The notes beneath the pieces are model-generated. The model was not told the origin of the DNA. It saw nothing but the letters and a program-made list of their open reading frames with translations, and ran no database searches. A program made the translations under genes and the position numbers. Shown here piece by piece: positions 17,808-25,205 of a stretch of DNA of 64,000 nucleotides. This stretch comes from Halomonas sp. DQ26W (GTDB lineage: Bacteria; Pseudomonadota; Gammaproteobacteria; Pseudomonadales; Halomonadaceae): the NCBI RefSeq assembly GCF_003339685.1, contig NZ_QPKI01000014.1, forward strand, positions 1 through 64,000, in the 5' to 3' direction. Each line of letters begins with the position of its first letter. The stretch's first letter is position 1.

Positions 17808-19361
17808 ATGACCGTTCCCACTAATCGCCGCCGCACCCGCGCAAGCGGCCGCCGAAGGAGCCAAGGCGGCACCCAGGCCGCGGCACCGCCCTATGCCACC
17901 CGACAGATCCCCCACTACGAGGTACTCGAAGAAGAGGGGCTGGCAATCATCGAGCACAATGCCGACACCATCCTCGAGGAGGTGGGAATCGACTTTCGAG
18001 ACGACGAAGAGGTCCTGCAGATCTGGCGCGATGCCGGGGCTGATGTACAGGGCGAACGAGTGCGCATCCCCCGCGGCCTGTGCCGCCGGCTGATCCAAGA
18101 CAACGCCCCGCGCCAGTTCACCCAGCAGGCACGCAACCCGGCACGCAACGTCGAGATAGGCGGCCCGCACACTGTCTACGTACCCGCTTACGGCTGTCCC
18201 TTCGTGTACGACATCGATCAGGGTCGTCGCTACGGCACGCTCGAGGACTTTCAGAATTTCGTCAAGCTGGCCTTTCTGTCGCCGAGCCTACACCACTCGG
18301 GCGGCACCATCTGTGAGCCAGTCGACTTACCGGTCAACAAGCGCCACTTCGATATGATCTACAGCCACATGAAGTACTCTGACAAATGCTTCATGGGCTC
18401 GGTGACACACCCAGACCGCGCCCGGGACACGGTGGAAATGGCCAAGATACTGTTCGGCGATCGCTGGATGGATCCCGAGACCGGAAAGCCGCGCACCTGC
18501 GTGATCAGCCTGATCAATGCCAACTCGCCGATGACCTTCGATGACACCATGCTGGGTGCCGCCAAGGTCTACGCCCGTGCCAACCAGGCGTGCATTATCA
18601 CCCCCTTCATCCTGGCCGGCGCCATGTCGCCGGTGACCGTGGCCGGCACCGCCGCTCAGACCCTGGCCGAAGCCATGGCCGGAATGGCCTTCATCCAACT
18701 GGTCAGTCAGGGCGCACCGGTGGTGATGGGCAGCTTTGCCAGCTCCATGTCGATGCAGTCCGGCGCGCCCACCTTCGGTACGCCGGAGCCAGCGCTGGTG
18801 CTCTACGTAATGGCCAATCTGGCTCGCCGGCTCGGCGTGCCCTTCCGCTCCGGCGGCTCGCTGACCGCCTCTAAGCTCCCCGACGCCCAGGCCGCTAGCG
18901 AAAGTGCCAACACCTTGCTGCCTACCACTCTGGGAGGGGTCAACTTCGCCCTGCATTCGGCCGGCTGGCTCGAGGGCGGGCTGGCCATGGGCTACGAGAA
19001 GTTCATCATGGACGCCGACCAGACCGGCATGATGCAAACCCTGCTCAAGGGCGTCGACCTGTCGGACAACGGCCAGGCCATGGACGCAATTCGCGAGGTC
19101 GGCCCCGGCAAGCACTTCCTGGGCTGCACGCACACCCAGGCCAACTTCAAGGATGCCTTCTACCTCTCGCCGATCAGTGACAACAACAGCTTCGAGCAGT
19201 GGGACGCGGATGGCCGGCTGGACATGGCCCAGCGAGCCAACGTGCGCTGGAAAAAACAACTCGCCGAATACGAAGCGCCAGCTCTGGACCCGGTGATCGA
19301 TGATGCCCTACTGGACTACATGGCCACGCGTAAGGCCGGCTTTGCCGATTCCAACATCTGA
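17808..19361 (+). CDS. MttB-superfamily methylamine/betaine:corrinoid methyltransferase (non-pyrrolysine)
   Basis: 517-aa protein of the trimethylamine methyltransferase (MttB) superfamily. It should transfer a methyl group from a quaternary or tertiary amine to the corrinoid protein encoded at 15894-16595. The reading frame is unbroken, so there is no pyrrolysine UAG; it belongs with non-Pyl members such as glycine betaine methyltransferase MtgB of Desulfitobacterium. Recognisable stretches: ADTILEEVGIDFRDD, PCEVD-type GGTICEPVDLPVNKRH, NANSPMTFD, GAPTFGTPEPA, and GPGKHFLGCTHTQ. The N-terminus is Arg-rich (residues 7-18). AAGGAG precedes the ATG. Glycine betaine is the most likely substrate because gbcAB follows directly; proline betaine, carnitine or other betaines are possible. 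Confidence 0.9.
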   Translation: MTVPTNRRRTRASGRRRSQGGTQAAAPPYATRQIPHYEVLEEEGLAIIEHNADTILEEVGIDFRDDEEVLQIWRDAGADVQGERVRIPRGLCRRLIQDNAPRQFTQQARNPARNVEIGGPHTVYVPAYGCPFVYDIDQGRRYGTLEDFQNFVKLAFLSPSLHHSGGTICEPVDLPVNKRHFDMIYSHMKYSDKCFMGSVTHPDRARDTVEMAKILFGDRWMDPETGKPRTCVISLINANSPMTFDDTMLGAAKVYARANQACIITPFILAGAMSPVTVAGTAAQTLAEAMAGMAFIQLVSQGAPVVMGSFASSMSMQSGAPTFGTPEPALVLYVMANLARRLGVPFRSGGSLTASKLPDAQAASESANTLLPTTLGGVNFALHSAGWLEGGLAMGYEKFIMDADQTGMMQTLLKGVDLSDNGQAMDAIREVGPGKHFLGCTHTQANFKDAFYLSPISDNNSFEQWDADGRLDMAQRANVRWKKQLAEYEAPALDPVIDDALLDYMATRKAGFADSNI

Positions 19362-19494
19362 TTACCCACGACGCCGACCGGTCCCACCAAGTCGGCCGAC
19401 CTAAAGGCTGGAGACCCTACCCCCTTGGTGATGACAAGGGCCCCGCCGACCTGATCGATACCATCACCGCCGGCGGTGACTACCGGGATCCGAA

Positions 19495-20601
19495 TTAGAA
19501 ATCGACGACCACATTGCCCTTGGGCGTACTGCAGCATGAAAGAATATAGCCTTCGGCGACATCCTCATCGGTAATACCGCCGTTGTGCTCCATTGCCACC
19601 TCGCCGGAAGCCAGCGGCACCCGGCAGGTGCCACAGATGCCCATGCCGCAGGCTTTAGGTATGTGCAGTCCCAGCCTGGCCGCTGCCGAGTGCACTGTTT
19701 CTCCGGGCGGAATCCGTACGCTCTTGCCGGTGGCACGGAACTCGACGAGGACCTTGTCAGCCGCTTCGATCGCGTCGGCGGCATGCTCAGCTTGCTCCGC
19801 CAGTTCCATCACCTCTTCCCGCACATCCAGTGGCGTGGCACCGAAGGACTCCTCGTGATAACGGCTCATGTCGAAGTCGTTGTCGCGCAGCAGTTGTTTA
19901 ATCGCCTTCATATAAGGCGTGGGGCCGCAGCAGAATATTTCCCGCTCGAGGAAGTCCGGCACCATCAGCGCCAACATGGCGGGGGTGAGAAAGCCGCGAA
20001 ACCCCGCCCAGGGCAACCCCAGCTCATCACTGCGCTCACAGACGAGATGCAGCTTGAACTCGGGGATACGCGAGAAGATATGTTCGAGTTCTCGATGATA
20101 GATGATGTCACCGGGAGTGCGTGCGCTGTGCACGAATTCCAGGTTGACCATGGCGTTGGTATCAAAGAACCAGCGGGCCATGGACATCAGCGGCGTGATG
20201 CCCACACCGCCGGAAAGCATCAGGACCTTATCTGCCGGGTGGTCGATGGCATTGAAGTTTCCCACCGGCCCATGTACGGCAAGCTCATCATTGATCGAAA
20301 GATTATCGTGCAGCCAATTGGAGACCTTGCCGCCGGGAATCCGCTTCACGGTGATCGAGAAGCTGTAGGGCACCGATGGCGAACTGGAAATGGTGTAGGA
20401 GCGCATGATCGATTCACCATCGATCTCCAGCTCCAGCGTCACGAACTGTCCCGGCTTGAAGAAGAACAGCACCGGCTGCTCTGCCATGAAGCAGAAGGTA
20501 CGCACATCCCAGGTCTCCTGAATCACCTTGACGCAGCGCACCAGGTGACGGCCGTTGGTCCATGTCTGGGTAGTGACAGGATTGAGAAAGTTCATTGTCA
20601 T
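19495..20601 (-). CDS. gbcB: Glycine betaine demethylase, reductase subunit
   Basis: Electron-transfer partner of the Rieske oxygenase GbcA; passes electrons from NAD(P)H. 368 aa: an FAD-binding ferredoxin-reductase domain (RSYTISS motif near residue 80), the NAD domain (LSGGVGITP, CCGPTPYM), then a C-terminal plant-type [2Fe-2S] domain (CGMGICGTC followed by a late C). ATG at 20601; a second ATG two codons on is possible. It converges on the MttB-type gene and is divergent from gbcA, separated by 302 bp. The cluster context (gbcA, dgcAB, gbdR) makes the assignment secure. Confidence 0.93.
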   Translation of the reverse strand: MTMNFLNPVTTQTWTNGRHLVRCVKVIQETWDVRTFCFMAEQPVLFFFKPGQFVTLELEIDGESIMRSYTISSSPSVPYSFSITVKRIPGGKVSNWLHDNLSINDELAVHGPVGNFNAIDHPADKVLMLSGGVGITPLMSMARWFFDTNAMVNLEFVHSARTPGDIIYHRELEHIFSRIPEFKLHLVCERSDELGLPWAGFRGFLTPAMLALMVPDFLEREIFCCGPTPYMKAIKQLLRDNDFDMSRYHEESFGATPLDVREEVMELAEQAEHAADAIEAADKVLVEFRATGKSVRIPPGETVHSAAARLGLHIPKACGMGICGTCRVPLASGEVAMEHNGGITDEDVAEGYILSCCSTPKGNVVVDF

Positions 20602-20903
20602 ATTTCGTCTCGCCAAGGGTAAGCAAGGAGGTCAGGGCCAGCCGTTGAATGGCTAGAGCGTTGTTTGAGGGCATTTTGAGGGCTGGGTGACGCCCCCCAT
20701 TGTTCTGCCAGCGACATCGACTTGCCTGAAGGGGTCAGACGAGCAAGCCATTGGCCAGGCCAAGGTCGTAACCACGCCTGTCGACGTCGCTGCAAGGCAT
20801 GGACCCGTCTCGACGCTAGACCACACTCTGCTTGCCTCCGATGGTTCCGCAAGGTCTCGGATGACGCGAACCTCGTTCCAGCCCGTCAAAAAGGATGCCC
20901 TTG
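20602..20903. promoter_or_regulatory. Divergent gbcB/gbcA control region
   Basis: 302 bp without a gene between gbcB (minus) and gbcA (plus). It must hold both promoters. A palindrome TTGGCC-A-GGCCAA lies at 20751-20763. Two related blocks, GCGACATCGACTTGCC (around 20711) and GTCGACGTCGCTGC (around 20780), might be GbdR half-sites, but I cannot confirm a consensus by eye. Confidence 0.4.
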
Positions 20904-22190
20904 ATGTCCACTGCCACTCCCTCGCCGCTCGACGACCCGCTATCTGCCATTCGTCACGATGTGGCCTTTCGTCTTGACAACCGCCAGCCCGGCTTCTCGC
21001 TGGCACAGCCGTTCTACAACGATGGTGGAATCTTCGCCCTCGACATGGAGACGATCTTCGAGAAGGAGTGGCTGTTTGCCGGCATGAGCTGCGAGATACC
21101 GGCCAAGGGGAATTACCTTACCCTCGACGTGGGCAACAACCCCGTCATCATCATCCGCGGTGCCGAGGGTGCCATTCACGCGTTTCACAATGTCTGTCGC
21201 CATCGCGGCTCGAGGCTCTGCACCCAGGCGCGCGGCAAGGTGGCCAAACTGGTCTGCCCCTACCATCAGTGGACCTATGAGCTCGACGGCCGGTTACTGT
21301 TCGCCGGTAGCGACATGGGGGACGACTTCGACCTCGCCGAGTATGGGCTGCGCCCCATCGCCGCAGAGAGCGCCGGCGGCTTCCTCTTCATCTGCCTTGC
21401 CGACGCCCCTCCCCCCATCGACGATTTCCTGGCGAGTCTGTCGCGCTATGTGGCGCCCCATGGCCTGGATAATGCCAAGGTCGCAGTGGAGTCCACCATC
21501 GTCGAGCAGGCGAACTGGAAACTCGTGATCGAGAACAATCGCGAGTGCTATCACTGTAACGGCGCCCACCCGGAGCTGCTCAACTCGCTGCAGGAGTTCG
21601 ACGATACCGACGACCCCCGTGCAACCGACGCCTACAAGGCTCTGGTCGCCAGGAAACAGGACGATTGGGATGCGCTGGATACACCCTGGGAGCTGCAGCG
21701 CTACGGCCGCCAGAATCGCTTGACCCGCACCCCCCTGCTCGAAGGGCGCGTCTCCATGACCATGGACGGCAAACAGGGCTGCAAGCGGCTGCTCGGCGAG
21801 CTGAACGAACCCGACATGGGCTCGCTGCGCATCCTGCACCTGCCCAACTCCTGGAACCACGTCATGGGCGATCACGCGGTAGTCTTCCGCGTCATGCCTC
21901 TGGGACCACAGCAGACCGTGGTGACGACCAAGTGGCTGGTGCACAAGGACGCGGTGGAGGGTGTGGACTACGACCCCACGGCACTGCGTCGCGTGTGGGA
22001 TGCCACCAACGACCAGGACCGGAGACTAGCCGAAGAGAACCAGCGCGGCATCAACTCGAAGGCCTACTCACCCGGGCCCTACTCGCCCACCTACGAGTTC
22101 GGCGTCATCGACTTCATCGACTGGTACTGCGAGCGACTTCAGGAACATCTCGGCCAGGCCGCACCGAGCCTTCAGATAGTACGTGGCTGA
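20904..22190 (+). CDS. gbcA: Glycine betaine demethylase, Rieske oxygenase subunit
   Basis: Converts glycine betaine to dimethylglycine plus formaldehyde with O2. 428 aa from the ATG at 20904 (AAGGA 8 nt upstream; an ATG at 20895 overlaps that ribosome binding site). Rieske [2Fe-2S] ligands: C98-R-H100 and C118-PY-H121. Mononuclear iron site: NNRECYHCNGAHPE with H217 and H222, the Asp further on. These match the GbcA/stachydrine demethylase group. It is followed by a terminator-like hairpin. Glycine betaine, rather than stachydrine, is favoured by the dgcAB/gbdR neighbourhood. Confidence 0.94.
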   Translation: MSTATPSPLDDPLSAIRHDVAFRLDNRQPGFSLAQPFYNDGGIFALDMETIFEKEWLFAGMSCEIPAKGNYLTLDVGNNPVIIIRGAEGAIHAFHNVCRHRGSRLCTQARGKVAKLVCPYHQWTYELDGRLLFAGSDMGDDFDLAEYGLRPIAAESAGGFLFICLADAPPPIDDFLASLSRYVAPHGLDNAKVAVESTIVEQANWKLVIENNRECYHCNGAHPELLNSLQEFDDTDDPRATDAYKALVARKQDDWDALDTPWELQRYGRQNRLTRTPLLEGRVSMTMDGKQGCKRLLGELNEPDMGSLRILHLPNSWNHVMGDHAVVFRVMPLGPQQTVVTTKWLVHKDAVEGVDYDPTALRRVWDATNDQDRRLAEENQRGINSKAYSPGPYSPTYEFGVIDFIDWYCERLQEHLGQAAPSLQIVRG

Positions 22191-22206
22191 TCTGAACGCC
22201 AAACCC

Positions 22207-22236
22207 GACGGGACCCGCCTCTGCGCGGGTCCCGTC
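22207..22236 (+). terminator. Hairpin after gbcA
   Basis: A 12-bp stem (GACGGGACCCGC at 22207-22218, complement at 22225-22236) with a 6-nt loop lies 17 bp after the gbcA stop. The following bases GTTCCACACTCTTT are only moderately T-rich. It separates gbcA from the convergent formate dehydrogenase gene, so it may end transcription from both sides. Confidence 0.75.
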
Positions 22237-22363
22237 GTTCCACACTCTTTCGTATCCGTCGATGCCTTCCAGGCATAACCAGTCATTTGCAGCGGACTGC
22301 TCCTGGCGATGAGCGTGTACACCAAGCCCGCAGCTCTCCCGCGACGGGCGGTTGACCGACTCC

Positions 22364-25201
22364 TCAGCGGCCCGCTGCCAGCGCCGCCTCCCCTCGGTTC
22401 AAGCGACAGGCGGCATACTTGAACTCGGGTATCTTGCCGAAGGGGTCCAGCGCCGGGTTGGTCAGGATATTGGCGGCGGCCTCGGCGTAGCAGAACGGCA
22501 CGAACACCATGCCCTCGGGCATGCCCGGGTCGGTACGCACCGACAGAGTAATGCTCCCCCTGCGCGTGGTGACGGTAATGACGGAGCCGGGCTCTACCCC
22601 CAACCGGCGCATCTCCGCCGGGGCCAGGGTCGCCACCGCCTCCGGCTCCAGCTCGTCGAGCACCTTGGTTCGCCGGGTCATGGAGCCGGTATGCCAGTGC
22701 TCCAACTGGCGCCCCGTAGTGAGCACGACCGGGTAGTCGGCGTCGATCGGCTCATCCGGTGGCAGCGGCAGCGTCGGAGAGAAGGATGCGCGTCCGCTCG
22801 TGGTATGGAAGGCATCGCTGAACACCACATCGGCCCCGGGCTCGTCGTCGGCCGGGCAGGGATAGGTCACCGACGCCTCCCGCTCCAGGCGCTCCCAACT
22901 GATGTGATCCAGAGAAGGCATGCCCTGCTTCATTTCCGCGAAGACGTCGCGTGGGTGATCATAGCGCCAGTCGAGGCCGAAGCGCCGGGCGATCTCCTGG
23001 ATGATCCACCAGTCCGTACGCGCCTCCCCGGGCATGGGCACGGCGGCCCGGCCAAGCTGCACCTGTCGGTTGGTATTGGTGACGGTGCCATCCTTCTCCG
23101 GCCATGCGGAGGCCGGCAGTATCACATCGGCGAACTGAGCGGTCTCGGTTACGAACAGATCCTGCACCACCAGGTGTTCCAGCTTCGCCAGGGCTGCGCG
23201 GGCATGATCCAGGTCCGGATCGGACATGGCGGGATTCTCGCCCTGGATATACATGCCCTTGATCGTGCCGTCATGAATGGCGTGGATGATCTCCACCACG
23301 GTCAGCCCCGGCTGGTCGTCCAGCGGCGTGCTCCATAGCTCTTCGAAAGCGGCACGAACCTGGGCATCCGCCACGGGCTGGTAATCGGGCAGCACCATGG
23401 GGATCAGGCCCGCATCGGAAGCGCCCTGGACGTTGTTCTGTCCACGCAGCGGATGCAGACCCGTGCCCGGACGACCGGTCTGGCCACAGGCCAGCGCAAG
23501 CGAGATGAGGCAACGGGCGTTATCCGTGCCGTGGGTGTGCTGGGAAATACCCATGCCCCAGAAGATCATCGCCCTGTCCGCCGTGGCATAGAGGCGGGCC
23601 ACGTCACGGATGGTGGCCGGGTCGACGCCGCAAGCGGCGGTCATCGCTTCGGGGGTCATGGGCGCCACATGGGCCTTGAGCGCTTCGAACCCCTCGGTGT
23701 GTTGGGCGATATAGACCTCGTCGTAGAGACCCTCGGTGACGATCACATTGAGCAGGGCATTGAACAGCGACACGTCGGACCCTGGCGTGAAGCGCACGCT
23801 GAGGTGCGCATAGGTATCCAGCGTCTGGCCACGAGGATCGATGATGATGAACTTGGTGCCGCGCTTGGCTGCCTGCTTGAAGAAGGTCGCCGCCACCGGG
23901 TGGTTGATCGCCGGATTGCAGCCGGTGAGGATAACCACGTCGGCCTTGGCCGCCTGCATGAACGAGGCCGTGACCGCCCCCGAACCGATGCACTCCATCA
24001 GCGCCGCCACCGAGCTGGCATGGCACAGCCGAGTACAGTGATCGACGTTGTTGGTGCCGAAACCGGTTCGCACCAGCTTCTGGAACAGCCAGGCCTCCTC
24101 GTTGGTGCACTTGGCGCTGCCGAAGCCGGCCAGCGCGGCGGGGCCATGTTCGACCTTGAGCCGCTTCAGACCATCGGCGGCCATATCCAGCGCCTCGTCC
24201 CAGCTCGCCTCACGGAAATGGGTCAACGGCGCAGCAGGGTCAAAGGCAGGATCAAGCCCCTTGGGCACCCCGGCCTTGCGGATCAAGGGCCGGCTGATTC
24301 GTGCGGGATGATTGGGGTAATCGAAACCGAAGCGGCCCTTCACGCAAAGACGATTCTGGTTCGACGGGCCGTCGCGTCCTTCGACGAAGAGGATCCGGTC
24401 ATCCTTGACGTGATAGGTCAACTGGCAACCTACGCCACAATAGGGGCAGACCGAGTCGACCTTGCGATCTGCCGCGCGGGAGTCGCCATGGCCGGCCGCA
24501 TCAACCAGGGTGGCCGGCATCAGCGCTCCGGTAGGACACGCCTGCACGCACTCGCCGCAGGCCACACAGGTGCTATCACCCAGGGGATCGTCGAAGTCGA
24601 AGACGATCTTCGACGCCGCGCCCCGATGAGCCATGCCGATGACGTCATTGACCTGGACTTCGCGGCAGGCGCGAACGCAGAGGTTGCACTCGATGCAGGC
24701 ATCGAGGTCGACGGCCATCGCCGTGTGGGTGCGGTCCTGCATCAGCGCCGACTCTCGGTCCGCGACATGATGCACCGTCGGCTGGCTACGCTCGCCTTGC
24801 TCCGGCAGCCACTGGCGCACCGCATCGGCATCGACGGCGAGCGCCTCGGCCATGGACCAGAAGTGGCTGGAGCGATCGGGGCTCTTCTCGCGAGAGGGCT
24901 GGTCGACGGCAAGCAGCTCCATGACGCCCTCACGTGCCACCCGGGCACGGTCGGAGTTCGCGCTCTTGACCACCATGCCGGGGGCGGCCTGGCGCAGACA
25001 GCTCGCCGCCAGTATGCGCTCGCCTTCGATCTCCACCATGCAGGCACGGCAGTTGCCGTCACTGCGATAGCCCGGCGCATCCTTGAAGCAGAGATGGGGA
25101 ATGGTCTCGCCGGCACGCTTGGCGACTTGCCACAGGGTTTCCCCCGGCGTGGCGATGATTTCATGCCCATCCAGGGTCAGGGTAAAGGTTTCCTGATTCA
25201 T
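22364..25201 (-). CDS. fdsA: NAD-linked formate dehydrogenase, alpha (molybdopterin) subunit
   Basis: Oxidises formate to CO2 in the cytoplasm. 945 aa from the ATG at 25201 (AGGGGA upstream): N-terminal [2Fe-2S] domain (C38, C51, C54, C68), a NuoG-like Cys-rich stretch and two [4Fe-4S] sites (CIECNLCVRAC around 169-179; CVACGECVQAC around 212-222), then the Mo-bis-MGD domain with its own cluster (CPYCGVGC at 252-259). The active-site residue is Cys in the CTRLCHASS motif (C393), not selenocysteine. The ORF of the beta subunit ends 5 bp upstream of this start. Together they form a soluble NADH-producing enzyme, completing C1 oxidation for both demethylation routes here. Confidence 0.92.
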   Translation of the reverse strand: MNQETFTLTLDGHEIIATPGETLWQVAKRAGETIPHLCFKDAPGYRSDGNCRACMVEIEGERILAASCLRQAAPGMVVKSANSDRARVAREGVMELLAVDQPSREKSPDRSSHFWSMAEALAVDADAVRQWLPEQGERSQPTVHHVADRESALMQDRTHTAMAVDLDACIECNLCVRACREVQVNDVIGMAHRGAASKIVFDFDDPLGDSTCVACGECVQACPTGALMPATLVDAAGHGDSRAADRKVDSVCPYCGVGCQLTYHVKDDRILFVEGRDGPSNQNRLCVKGRFGFDYPNHPARISRPLIRKAGVPKGLDPAFDPAAPLTHFREASWDEALDMAADGLKRLKVEHGPAALAGFGSAKCTNEEAWLFQKLVRTGFGTNNVDHCTRLCHASSVAALMECIGSGAVTASFMQAAKADVVILTGCNPAINHPVAATFFKQAAKRGTKFIIIDPRGQTLDTYAHLSVRFTPGSDVSLFNALLNVIVTEGLYDEVYIAQHTEGFEALKAHVAPMTPEAMTAACGVDPATIRDVARLYATADRAMIFWGMGISQHTHGTDNARCLISLALACGQTGRPGTGLHPLRGQNNVQGASDAGLIPMVLPDYQPVADAQVRAAFEELWSTPLDDQPGLTVVEIIHAIHDGTIKGMYIQGENPAMSDPDLDHARAALAKLEHLVVQDLFVTETAQFADVILPASAWPEKDGTVTNTNRQVQLGRAAVPMPGEARTDWWIIQEIARRFGLDWRYDHPRDVFAEMKQGMPSLDHISWERLEREASVTYPCPADDEPGADVVFSDAFHTTSGRASFSPTLPLPPDEPIDADYPVVLTTGRQLEHWHTGSMTRRTKVLDELEPEAVATLAPAEMRRLGVEPGSVITVTTRRGSITLSVRTDPGMPEGMVFVPFCYAEAAANILTNPALDPFGKIPEFKYAACRLNRGEAALAAGR

Positions 25202-25205
25202 GGTT

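Noticed and set aside
17808..19361. Pyrrolysine-containing MttB
   Set aside because: The reading frame has no internal UAG and no pylTSBCD genes are in the window.
11284..19361. Recent horizontal island carrying the corrinoid genes
   Set aside because: No integrase, tRNA junction, direct repeats or clear base-composition shift apart from the AT-rich promoter; transfer cannot be judged without phylogeny.
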